A stretch of 7,450 nt of DNA from Methanoregulaceae archaeon (GTDB lineage: Archaea > Halobacteriota > Methanomicrobia > Methanomicrobiales > Methanospirillaceae): NCBI GenBank assembly GCA_013331215.1, contig DUGU01000195.1, positions 1 to 7,450 of the forward strand. Reading direction: 5' to 3'. The position numbers and the translations under genes were made by a program. Below are positions 1 through 7,207 of this stretch, in pieces. The notes under the pieces were generated by a model, which saw only the letters and a list, made by a program, of their open reading frames with translations, did no database searches and was not told the DNA's origin. The first letter of the stretch is position 1; each line of letters opens with the position of its first letter.

Positions 1-209
1 TGGCACTAATTAAATAATCACCTAATTTTTTTCCATTGGTCGGTATCCGGCCCGCTCTCCGTGCGATTTTTCCACGCATCACAATAGGTGCATCGGGAAT
101 TGCACAAAGACGTGATGGCGATATACGCATATGTCGGGCGCTTGACAGACCTGAAAACGCGATTGGATATGTGGTTCCTGAAAAAGCTCACGCCTGCTGA
201 TTTATTCAT
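1..209 (-). CDS. Radical SAM protein, N-terminal part, frameshifted and cut by window edge
   Basis: The N-terminus carries TSLCNSRCTYCDAW, a CxxxCxxC motif whose three cysteines bind the [4Fe-4S] cluster that cleaves S-adenosylmethionine in radical SAM enzymes; the cluster motif is about 36 residues from the chosen start. The substrate cannot be told because the rest lies outside the window. The chosen ATG (207-209) is preceded by GGTGAT, a good archaeal Shine-Dalgarno sequence. In-frame ATGs at 269 and 389 also exist, but they add sequence unlike the family, and the one at 269 has only a weak GTGAG. As written, the frame stops at 18-20 (TGA) just after QWKKIR. Removing one A from the 7-A run (T7 on the plus strand, 26-32) gives WKKLGDYLISA, the helix expected at that point, open to the window edge. 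So the gene is frameshifted or the base is a sequencing error. The DNA is more AT-rich than the kinase genes, so transfer is possible but unproven. Confidence 0.75.
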
Positions 210-544
210 ACCATCACCGTTGTGGCTTCGTAATGCTGTAAAATCGGCATCCGTATCCGGACTGTTCATCTCACGCTTGACACTTAAAGAATTGTATCGG
301 GATTCATTCGGTTTTGGGAGTGGCGAAAAATGACAGGCGGGTCCGCATTCTTTGACGGGTTCTGGCCGGCAGGAGCCGGGGATTCGCATCCGGAAACAGC
401 CCTCGAACCACGATCTGCGATTGCAGAACGGACGGGTGCGGAACCGGTATAGTCTGCGTTGCCGGCCGAACGTCGGTATCCGTGCAACGCCCGATAGCGC
501 GTCGTAATCCTTCGGTCTCGGGGGCGCAGGATCACGCTTCGGGA

Positions 545-1570
545 TCAGAGGGGTTCGTAAACCTCCCCCGGTGAGCTCGTCTGTTCGGAATAGATCTCGT
601 AACCGGTTACCGCGAGGGCGATGAGTACCGGGCCGAGAATAAATCCAACAATTCCCATGAACGGGACACCGGCGAAGATACCGATTATCATGAATACGGG
701 GTGCACCGCCACCCGCCTCTTCATCATCACCGGGCGGTAGTAGAAGTCGATCCAGCCGCTCAGCAGGGGGTAGCCGATGAACATAGTGATGAGTGCGCTC
801 TTGATGTCCCCCAGGGAGAGCATGTAGAGGATAAAGAAGAGCAGAAACAACTGGGCGCCGACGAGGGGGATCAGCATCGCGAACCCGATCATGGTGGCGA
901 AGAGGAGGGCGTGCCCGTAGCCCAGCAAGGAGAAGAACGGGATTGCGAGGAGAAACGAGAGAAAGGCCGCGGAGATCTGGATGACGATGAGAGAGTAGAT
1001 CGTGTTTCCCGCGATCTCGGACATCCTCCCCACGGCGGCCGACAATTTCGGGGAGAGGTTGCGCATCGCGGAAGCCCAGATCTGTTCGCCATCGTAGAGC
1101 AGCATCGAGAGGGAGAGGAAGAGAATGACGACCTGGAGCAGGAGGAGGGCCGGGTTCTCGGTGAGCGAGAGAACGGCCCCCAGCAGCATCTGGATCAGCG
1201 TCTGGGGCATATTGGCGAGCTGCGCCGCCGTGAACGTGGGCAGGAAGGTGGCGAAGCCGGTATGGCTGAAGCCCTCGACCAGCGTGGAGACCATGGTTCC
1301 GGTGTACTCGATCTCGTTGTAGACCACGACCGATGCGGCCGACACGAACAGCATGATCGCGAGGGGAAATCCGAGGGTGAGCAGCAACGCGGAGATCGAC
1401 GGCTTCACCCTGCGCGAAAGCCGCTGGTGGAGTGGCATGAGCGCAACCGCAAGGGCGATCGCCCAGACGATCACGGTCATGAGCGGCCAGAATGCGATGA
1501 TTGCAATAATGAACACTGCGCCGATGAGGAGCCAGAGCTTCTGATCTTCACTGATCAGCGAATTCCCCAT
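545..1570 (-). CDS. AI-2E family (UPF0118/PF01594) membrane transporter
   Basis: This is a polytopic inner-membrane protein of about 341 residues, the normal length for the AI-2E family. Members have been linked to autoinducer-2 export and, in some bacteria and archaea, to Na+/H+ antiport; the substrate here is unknown. Hydrophobic segments lie roughly at residues 12-47 (two), 60-84, 142-160, 190-213, 215-247, 250-268 and 293-323. The C-terminal signature HPVFMIIGIFAGVPFMGIVG, followed by a GP-containing hydrophobic stretch, is typical of the family, as is the charged middle loop before YSLIVIQ. I chose the ATG at 1568-1570. A TTG three codons upstream (1577-1579) would add TTG-Thr-Phe. Neither has a clear Shine-Dalgarno, so translation may be leaderless; only a weak AT-rich stretch (about 1587-1600) could be a TATA box. 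The gene is transcribed divergently from the small repeat protein. The stop lies about 335 bp before the radical SAM start, so a shared operon is unlikely. Confidence 0.9.
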   Translation of the reverse strand: MGNSLISEDQKLWLLIGAVFIIAIIAFWPLMTVIVWAIALAVALMPLHQRLSRRVKPSISALLLTLGFPLAIMLFVSAASVVVYNEIEYTGTMVSTLVEGFSHTGFATFLPTFTAAQLANMPQTLIQMLLGAVLSLTENPALLLLQVVILFLSLSMLLYDGEQIWASAMRNLSPKLSAAVGRMSEIAGNTIYSLIVIQISAAFLSFLLAIPFFSLLGYGHALLFATMIGFAMLIPLVGAQLFLLFFILYMLSLGDIKSALITMFIGYPLLSGWIDFYYRPVMMKRRVAVHPVFMIIGIFAGVPFMGIVGFILGPVLIALAVTGYEIYSEQTSSPGEVYEPL

Positions 1571-1747
1571 GAAGGTCAATTACGAATAGGAAGAATAAGA
1601 AGTCTGCGGGCAGGTAGGTCGACTTCCCGGAGCGCGGCCGGGATCCGGTTGCGGCTCCGGCGACCCTTCCGTGCGGACCCCTCGTCGAGTCCTCGGACAC
1701 CTCCCCTTGGGGTCTTCGTTCGCCCGGCACCACATTGCCTATAACGA

Positions 1748-1758
1748 AACTATAAATA
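1748..1758 (+). promoter_or_regulatory. BRE/TATA promoter of the 11-mer repeat protein
   Basis: The stretch AAC-TATAAATAG, with CGAAAC just upstream as the purine-rich BRE, matches the archaeal BRE-TATA consensus closely. The TATA centre (about 1754) is 27 nt before the ATG at 1781, the usual distance to an archaeal transcription start, so the mRNA is predicted to be leaderless. A second CTATAA lies 11 bp upstream (1739-1744) and could be a weaker alternative. Confidence 0.75.
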
Positions 1759-1780
1759 GCATGGCGCGGGATCAGCGCAC

Positions 1781-1978
1781 ATGGTAACGAAGGAGAGTCT
1801 CCGTGTCACGGCGAACAAGGCTGTTGACGATGCCCGGATGGCCGCTCATGAAGTCGCGGACGATGCGAAGGTCGCGGTGGACACACTGGTCGACGATGTG
1901 AAGATCGGCGCACACAAAGCCAGGGCGGATGCGAAGATCAAGGCGCATCAGGCCGCATCCGAAGTGAAGAAAGCATAA
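1781..1978 (+). CDS. Small protein of five 11-residue amphipathic repeats (LEA-3-like)
   Basis: A 65-residue protein, rich in Ala, Asp, Lys and Val, with no Cys, Trp, Pro or aromatic residue. Residues 9-63 split exactly into five 11-residue units: VTANKAVDDAR, MAAHEVADDAK, VAVDTLVDDVK, IGAHKARADAK, IKAHQAASEVK. The rough consensus is a hydrophobic residue, then x-A-H-x-x-A-D-D-A-K. An 11-residue period is that of group 3 LEA proteins, apolipoprotein-type amphipathic helices and some right-handed coiled coils, so a long amphipathic helix is expected. There is no signal peptide or membrane segment. Roles seen in proteins of this type include desiccation or salt protection and membrane- or lipid-surface binding; which applies here is unknown. 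The start is fixed by the TATA box 27 nt upstream (leaderless). A hairpin with a T-tract follows the stop, so it looks monocistronic. Confidence is high that it is a gene and low on function. Confidence 0.8.
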   Translation: MVTKESLRVTANKAVDDARMAAHEVADDAKVAVDTLVDDVKIGAHKARADAKIKAHQAASEVKKA

Positions 1979-1990
1979 TCTGAAGAGGAC

Positions 1991-2019
1991 GGATGCACTG
2001 CATCCTCCAGAAACTTTTT
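1991..2019 (+). terminator. Hairpin plus T-tract after the small repeat gene
   Basis: GGATGC-ACT-GCATCC forms a 6-bp stem with a 3-nt loop (1991-2005), 12 nt after the stop codon. TTTTT follows at 2015-2019. Archaeal termination depends mainly on T-tracts, so the T5 may be the active part, with the hairpin protecting the 3' end. Confidence 0.5.
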
Positions 2020-2228
2020 CCAGTCGTACCATCGCGCAGACTGCCCGGTATGGCCGGCCTTACACTCATGTATCGATACGCAGACCCGGCATTGTGCTGC
2101 AATAGATGCCCGTGCAGATAAGACGCTGCGCGGACAGAGAATACTCCCGGCTGTTGTATTCATGCTGCACCCGGAGGCGGCACCGGGTACGGGGCCGGCG
2201 AGCATCGCCCATCGATCACCATCACGGC

Positions 2229-4489
2229 TCACGCTGCCGGGAGGCTGAAGAAGAAGGTCGTCCCCTCGCCCGGCTCGGACTCGACCCCGACCCTGCCGCC
2301 GTTACGCTCGACGATCTTTTTGACGACGGCGAGGCCGATCCCCGTCCCCTCGTACTCGTCCGTTGTATGGAGGCGGTGGAACATCTGGAAGATCCGGTCG
2401 AAGTACTCGGGCGCGATCCCGATCCCGATCCCGCTGTCCCGCACCGCGAACTGCCAGAGGTCCCGCGCCGTTCGGCCAAGAGCCGGACCTCGGGCGGAAC
2501 ATCCGGCCGCCGGTACTTGAGGGCGTTCCCGATCAGGTTCGCGAAGACCTGTGCGAGCTGCGCCTCGTCGGCCGTCACCACGGGGAGGTCGCCGACCGTG
2601 ACCGTCGCGCCGGCCTCGCGGATCGGAGTCTCCAGCGCAGCGAGGACGCCGGCGACCACCCGCCCCGCGTCGGTGGGGTCGGCGGGCCGGGCAGTCGTCT
2701 CGATCCGAGAGAGCCGGAGCAGGTCCCGGATCAGAGCCTGCATGCGGAGACCACCCTCGATGATGAAGCCCAGGAACTCCCGGACGTCGGGGTCCCCGTT
2801 GTCGGACAGCCTCCGTTCGAGGAGCTGGCTGAAGCTGACGATGGACCGGAGCGGCTCCTGCAGGTCGTGGCTCGCCACATACGCGAACCGCTGCCGCTCC
2901 TCATTCGAGCGCTGCAGCTCTTCGACGTTTCGCCGAAGAACCTCCTGGTCCTCGTGCTGCTGAGTGACGTCCCGGACCACGCCGTTGCGGTAGCGGACCC
3001 GGCCCCCGGCGTCGGTCCGGAATGCGAAGTGGTCCGCCAGCCAGCGATAGCTGCCGTCGCTGTGTCGGAACCGGTACACGATCGTGCCGCTCGTCCCGTT
3101 CATCGCCTCCGCGACGACCGCGTCGGCCATCGGCCGGTCGTCGGGATGGATCCGGTCCGTGAACTCCTCGAGACTGAACGCGGCGAACTCCTCCGCGGAG
3201 AACCCGGTGAGCTCCTCGTTGACCGGACCGAGGTAATCGTAGCGGTCGTCCGCGGAGTTGTGGCGGTACACCGCGTCGAGGGAGACGTCGAGCACGTCCC
3301 GGAGCCGCTCCTCGCTCTCGGCGAGCGCGATCTCCGCCCGCCGCTGCTCGGTCACATCGCGGAGAACCAGCTGGACCGGGGGGCGCCCGTCGAGGGGGAT
3401 GCGGGCCCCCCGCCCCTGCACCGTGACGGTCGTCCCGTCCGGGCGGAGGAGCTCGACCGCGGTAAGCGGGCTCTCCTCGCCCCGGAGGTCCGCGGCGATC
3501 TTCCGTTCGACGTCCCCCCTCGCGCCGGGGTCGACGAGCTCGACGAGGGAGCGGCCGATGAGGTTGCCCGGTGACGCCGCGCCGACGAGGCGGGCAGCGG
3601 CCGGGTTCGCGAAGACGATCGCACCGTCCTGGTGGATCAGGATCGCGTCGGGCGAGAGCTCGACCAGGTTCCGGTACTTCGCCTCGCTCTCGGCGAGGTC
3701 GCCGGACAGTCTCGCCTGCGGAGTCACGTCGTGGACCACTGCGACGTAGCCGATCGGCGTGCCGTCGGGAGCGCGGACGGGCGCGGCGTGCCCATCGACG
3801 ATCAGCGGGCGGCCGTCGCGGTGGTGCTGAAGGAGCGGGTGCTGCACTCGCTCCCCCTGCCCGAGCTTCGCGAGCGCCTCCTTCCCATCGCCCGCGGCGA
3901 TGACCGGCCCGATCACCTCGCGGGCGAGCCGGCCGATCGCCTGCTCGGCCGGCCACCCGTAGAGCCTCTCGGCGGCCCTGTTCCAGGCCGTGATGCACAA
4001 CTCCGTGTCGGTCGCGAGGACGGCCTCGTCCATCTGGTCGACGAGGAGCGCGTGGAGGGCCTGCTCCCGGTCCGGCCGCCGCTCGGTCCCGTCGCGCCAG
4101 ATGGAGAGGGCACCGGCGATCCGGCCGTCGTCGCGGACGGGAGTGGTGGTGATCGTCACGGCGGAGACGGAGCCGTCGGCGGTAACCTCGCCCCGCAACG
4201 GCGACGGATCGCCTCCATTGAGAGCCTGCCGCACGGAGGACTGCACGGCCTCGGACGGTCGACCGTCGAGGAAGCGGAGCGCGAGGCGGTCGGCGAGCCT
4301 CTCCGCGGAGAGACCGACGGGGGAATTGCCCGCGAGCCGTTCGGCGGCCCGGTTCGCGGCGAAGACGAACCCGTCCGCGTCGAACAGGAGTGCGGGCTCG
4401 CTGATGGCGTCGAGGGGGATCAGGGGGTCTGCCATGGGGGTCTCTCCCGTCGGGGCGCCGTGGAGGAGCGAATCGACGTCCCGGATCAT
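2229..4489 (-). CDS. PAS-domain sensor histidine kinase (4 PAS), frameshifted in the ATPase domain
   Basis: A cytoplasmic sensor kinase without membrane segments. PAS domains lie at about residues 25-140, 145-262, 270-380 and 390-510 (the last PAS_3-like, with IHPDD). Next come a short coiled coil (510-533) and HisKA with [14 protein letters not shown], the phosphorylated histidine being His541. The ATP-binding domain starts with N-box NLIGNALKY (651-659). After Gly676 the frame is lost: as written it runs on in a Ser/Arg-rich false frame to a TGA at 2222-2224. One extra base in the GGG codon (2462-2464) restores [11 protein letters not shown], the G1 and G2 boxes and the end [14 protein letters not shown], stopping at 2229, for 753 residues. 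The restored spacing from VPP to Trp equals that in the upstream paralogue. The G1 box has two extra residues (GIGIGI). The ATG at 4489 is just past a TATA box; the ATG at 4435, with GGGAG before it, aligns better with the paralogue's start and may be the true one. As written, the kinase should be inactive. Confidence 0.85.
2415..2432 (-). repeat. GATCCC tandem triplet in the kinase G1 box
   Basis: Three perfect copies of GATCCC (plus strand) encode the GIGIGI of [12 protein letters not shown]. The paralogue has two copies at the same place (DNGIGIEPEY). The third copy keeps the frame and adds two residues to the ATP-lid hinge of the G1 box. Confidence 0.8.
3311..3325 (-). repeat. Dispersed 15-nt repeat at PAS-PAS junctions
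   Basis: CTCGCTCTCGGCGAG (plus strand) occurs exactly at 3311-3325, 3683-3697 and 6398-6412, and with one mismatch at 6776-6790. Each copy encodes the LAESE linker helix that ends one PAS module and begins the next, in both kinases. It may simply reflect conserved linker protein sequence with uniform codon use, or leftover module duplication. Confidence 0.7.
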
Positions 4490-4504
4490 ATGACCGCTGA
4501 TTGT

Positions 4505-4541
4505 AACGGATCGGGATGATATAACAACCTTCCGATCCGTT
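4505..4541. promoter_or_regulatory. Perfect 10-bp inverted repeat around the kinase TATA box (candidate operator)
   Basis: AACGGATCGG (4505-4514) and its exact complement CCGATCCGTT (4532-4541) flank a 17-nt spacer that contains the TATA box of the downstream kinase. Arm centres are 27 bp apart, between two and three helical turns. Read on the minus strand, one arm covers the BRE side and the other lies between TATA and the predicted start, so a bound regulator could block or stabilise TBP/TFB. As RNA it could also fold as a hairpin at the 3' end of the upstream kinase mRNA. Confidence 0.55.
4518..4525 (-). promoter_or_regulatory. TATA box of the four-PAS kinase
   Basis: TTATATCA on the minus strand lies in the 99-bp gap between the two kinases. 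Its centre is about 32 nt before the ATG at 4489, giving a predicted start near 4495 and a leader of only a few bases, or about 60 nt if translation begins at 4435. It indicates that the second kinase can be transcribed separately from the first. Confidence 0.5.
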
Positions 4542-4588
4542 GGCGAATGAGACCGGGCGGCGTTGGCGATTGTGCGCCTCGTAGCGCC

Positions 4589-7180
4589 TCAGACGGCTGG
4601 GAGGGTGAAGGAGAAGATCGAGCCCTCGCCCGGCCTCGACTCGACCCACACCCTGCCGCCGTGCCGCTCGACGATCTTCCTGACGACGGCGAGACCGATC
4701 CCGGTGCCGTCGTACTCGTCATGGGTGTGGAGCCGCTGGAACATCTGGAAGATCCGGTCGTGGTACTCGGGCTCGATCCCGATCCCGTTGTCCCGCACCG
4801 CGAACTCCCACCGTCTCCCGTTCCGCGCGACGGAGATCGCGATCACCGGCGGCACCCCCTCCCGGTGGTACTTCAGCGCGTTGGCGATGAGGTTCGTGAA
4901 GACCTGCTCGAGCTGCGTCGGGTCCGCCATGACGGTCGGCATCGGGCCGACCGTGACCGTCGCTCCGGCCTCGCAGATCGAGGCCTCGAGCGTGGAGACG
5001 ACGTCGGCCACCACCGCGCCGACATTGGTCGGTACCGGGGGCTGTGCCTGCGTCTCGATCCGCGAGAGCTGGAGAAGGTCGCGGATCAGCGCCTGCATCC
5101 GCATGCCGCCCGCAACGATGAACCCGATATAGTCGTCAGCGTCCTCGCCGAGCCGCCCCCGGTACCGCCGTTCGAGGAGCTGCGAAAACGAGACAATCGA
5201 CCGTAGCGGTTCCTGGAGGTCGTGGCTCGCGACATATGCGAACCGCTGTAGCTCCTCGTTCGACCGTTTGAGGTTCTCCGCGTACACCGCCAGGGCCCGC
5301 TCGCTCTCGTGGAGCTTCGTGATATCGAGGGCGATGAAGATGACGTCCTCGCAGGGGCTTGAGGGGTCCACCGCCGAGAAGGTGAGCAGGACATCGAAGA
5401 TCGTGCCGTCCCTGCGCCGCCATTGCGTCTCCACGGCCCCGATCCCACCCTCGACGATCTGGTCCTTCTTCTCCCGCCCGACGTACGCGTACGACTCGTC
5501 ATCCGGGTAGAGCATCCGCGCGTTCTGCCCGAGCAGCTCCTCTCCCACATACCCCGTCATCCGGCAGAGCTGGTCGTTCGCCTCGGTGATCGTCCGGCGC
5601 GAGTCCATGCCGATGCCGACGGGGGCGGCCCGGAAGATGCCCCGAAGAGTCCGCTCCCGCCGCAGCAGGGCCGTCTCGGCCCGGTGCCGCCGGGTGTCCT
5701 CGATGATGTAGCCCCGGATCTCGAGGAGGTTGCCGTCGTCGTCGAAGTCTCCGATAATGTTCTCGACGACGTGGATCCTCGTCCCGTCACGCCGACGACG
5801 GAACCGCTCGTCGTTCTCGAGCCGCCGTTCCGCTCGAAGGCGGTCGAGGAGCGTTTCCCGCTCCGCAGGGTTGGTGTACGTCTCCGCGATGCCGGACGAC
5901 CGCGCCTCCTCGACGGAGGCGAACCCGAACATCCGGGCGAAGGTCGGGTTGCATTCCAGGAGCCTGCCGTCGGGGGTGCTGATGAAGTCCCCGGTGATGT
6001 CGTCGTCGACCATGCGGCGGTACTTCGCCTCGCTCGCCCGCAGCGCATCCTCGGCCCTCCGCCGATCGGTGACGTCCCGGACGGTCATCGTCGCCCTGGC
6101 GACGCCGTCGGGGCCCGTGAAGAGCGAGGTCGAGATCTCTCCGGGAAAGACGGTCCCGTCTTTCCGCCGGAACCGGAGCTCGCCCCGGAACCGCCCGGTC
6201 CGTGCCCGCTCCTCGAGTGCCGGGCCGAGACGGGGGTCGGACGTATCGACGACGCCGTTCCTTCCCGCGCGGAACAGCTCCTCCTCGGTCATCTCGAAGA
6301 TCCGGGACGCCTCGGCGTTCGCCGAGCAGATCGAGCCGTCGGGGGCCGTGAGCAGAATGGCATCGATGTTGTTCTCGACGAGGCTCCGGTACCGCCCCTC
6401 GCTCTCGGCGAGTACCTCCTCGTTCCGCCTCCGCTCGGTGATATCGCGGAAGACGACGGCGATCCGCCCCCGACGGACCGGAAACCCGGTAACGTGATAC
6501 CAGCGGCCGAGGGCCGGAAACGGTTCCTCGACCTCGATGGGCTCCCTCGTCCGGCTGACCTCGAGGAAGAGGTCGAACCAGGAGCGAGCCAGCGCCGGAA
6601 GGATCATGAAGGCCGTCTGGCCGACGAGGAGCTCCGCCGGCAGGCAGAGCTCGCGGGAGAAGGCCGGGTTGACCTCGACCAGGCGGATGTCGACCGGCTC
6701 GCCGTGGTCATCGAGCACGGTCTCGCAGACCGCGCAGGCGTCGACCATGTTCGCCATGAACGACCGGGCGTCCGCCTCGCTCTCGGCCAGCGCCTTCTCG
6801 ACCCGTGTGCGCTCGGTGACGTCCCGCCAGATGGAGAAGGCCCCCGTGATGCGGCCGTCCCCGACGATCGGCGAAGCCGACACCAGCACGGTGCGGACTG
6901 TGCCGTCGGCGGCGGTGATCTCGAACGTGACGTCAGGCACCGTCACCCCGGCGAGCGCCGGGCTCTCGGGGAGATCGGCCGGCGCAATCGGACGGCCGCC
7001 GGGGGCCCTGCCCCCGAGGCGGCGCAACAGGTCCGCCGCGGACATCCCGGCGAGGGGCGTGCCCGCGAGCGCTTCGGCGGCCGGCGTCGCGGCCACGACG
7101 ACCCCTCCCGGCCCGTACAGGAACGCCGCGTCGCCGATCGCGGCGAGAGGGACGGCGGGGGGTTCGGGCGCGGACGGCAT
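4589..7180 (-). CDS. PAS-domain sensor histidine kinase (5 PAS), intact
   Basis: An 863-residue soluble histidine kinase with no membrane segment, so it should sense a cytoplasmic signal. PAS domains lie at about 10-125, 137-252, 262-376, 386-500 and 510-627, joined by LAESE-type linker helices; most end in a PAC-like (V/F)RD(I/V)TER or similar motif. HisKA follows a short coiled coil, with [14 protein letters not shown] and phospho-acceptor His653. The HATPase domain is complete: N-box NLIANALKY (763-771), G1 DNGIG (797-801), F-box FQMFQRLH and G2 GTGIGL (825-830), ending PGEGSIFSFTLPAV. The second PAS has a CxxC (Cys149, Cys152) whose role is unknown; the sequence does not show which ligand or cofactor any PAS binds. 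The start at 7180 has a TATA box about 23 nt upstream and no Shine-Dalgarno, which suggests a leaderless mRNA. There is no receiver domain and no response regulator nearby, so its partner is unknown. It is a paralogue of the next kinase downstream. Confidence 0.93.
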   Translation of the reverse strand: MPSAPEPPAVPLAAIGDAAFLYGPGGVVVAATPAAEALAGTPLAGMSAADLLRRLGGRAPGGRPIAPADLPESPALAGVTVPDVTFEITAADGTVRTVLVSASPIVGDGRITGAFSIWRDVTERTRVEKALAESEADARSFMANMVDACAVCETVLDDHGEPVDIRLVEVNPAFSRELCLPAELLVGQTAFMILPALARSWFDLFLEVSRTREPIEVEEPFPALGRWYHVTGFPVRRGRIAVVFRDITERRRNEEVLAESEGRYRSLVENNIDAILLTAPDGSICSANAEASRIFEMTEEELFRAGRNGVVDTSDPRLGPALEERARTGRFRGELRFRRKDGTVFPGEISTSLFTGPDGVARATMTVRDVTDRRRAEDALRASEAKYRRMVDDDITGDFISTPDGRLLECNPTFARMFGFASVEEARSSGIAETYTNPAERETLLDRLRAERRLENDERFRRRRDGTRIHVVENIIGDFDDDGNLLEIRGYIIEDTRRHRAETALLRRERTLRGIFRAAPVGIGMDSRRTITEANDQLCRMTGYVGEELLGQNARMLYPDDESYAYVGREKKDQIVEGGIGAVETQWRRRDGTIFDVLLTFSAVDPSSPCEDVIFIALDITKLHESERALAVYAENLKRSNEELQRFAYVASHDLQEPLRSIVSFSQLLERRYRGRLGEDADDYIGFIVAGGMRMQALIRDLLQLSRIETQAQPPVPTNVGAVVADVVSTLEASICEAGATVTVGPMPTVMADPTQLEQVFTNLIANALKYHREGVPPVIAISVARNGRRWEFAVRDNGIGIEPEYHDRIFQMFQRLHTHDEYDGTGIGLAVVRKIVERHGGRVWVESRPGEGSIFSFTLPAV

Positions 7181-7197
7181 GGGGAGCTGCGGGAGTT

Positions 7198-7207
7198 CTA
7201 TATAATT
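7198..7207 (-). promoter_or_regulatory. TATA box of the five-PAS kinase, possibly bidirectional
   Basis: On the minus strand GAGGAA-ATTATATAG reads as a purine-rich BRE followed by TATA, centred 22-24 nt before the ATG at 7180, slightly short but compatible with leaderless initiation. The core TATATA (7199-7204) is self-complementary, so it could also work rightwards. Confidence 0.55.

Noticed and set aside
284..535. 83-codon minus-strand frame between the radical SAM gene and the transporter
   Set aside because: No motif, no ribosome binding site and Arg-rich composition; it also overlaps the likely upstream region of the radical SAM gene.
701..1744. Long plus-strand open frame opposite the AI-2E transporter
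   Set aside because: Its product is a low-complexity run of Glu, Arg, His and Asp with no family resemblance; the opposite strand encodes a clear membrane protein. It is a by-product of GC-rich codon bias.
1761..1787. Eight-codon upstream frame (MARDQRTW) overlapping the small gene's start
   Set aside because: The predicted transcription start, from the TATA box, is at about 1780, so this ATG would not be in the mRNA.
2070..2079. Palindrome GTATCGATAC
   Set aside because: A single 10-bp palindrome with no nearby promoter or second copy; expected by chance in a window of this size.
2169..2188. ACCCGG/CCGGGT hairpin downstream of the four-PAS kinase as a terminator
   Set aside because: Only a 6-bp stem, with no T-tract following in the minus-strand direction, so not supported.
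2363..3574. 403-codon plus-strand open frame opposite the four-PAS kinase
   Set aside because: It is antisense to obvious PAS domains, has no recognisable motif, and is open because stop codons are rare opposite GC-rich codons. The same holds for plus-strand frames at 2106-2963, 3632-4519, 4547-5206 and 5730-6497.
2901..4649. 582-codon minus-strand open frame overlapping the kinase
   Set aside because: The product is almost all Arg, Pro, Gly and Ala, and it is out of frame with the PAS domains; it is a shadow.
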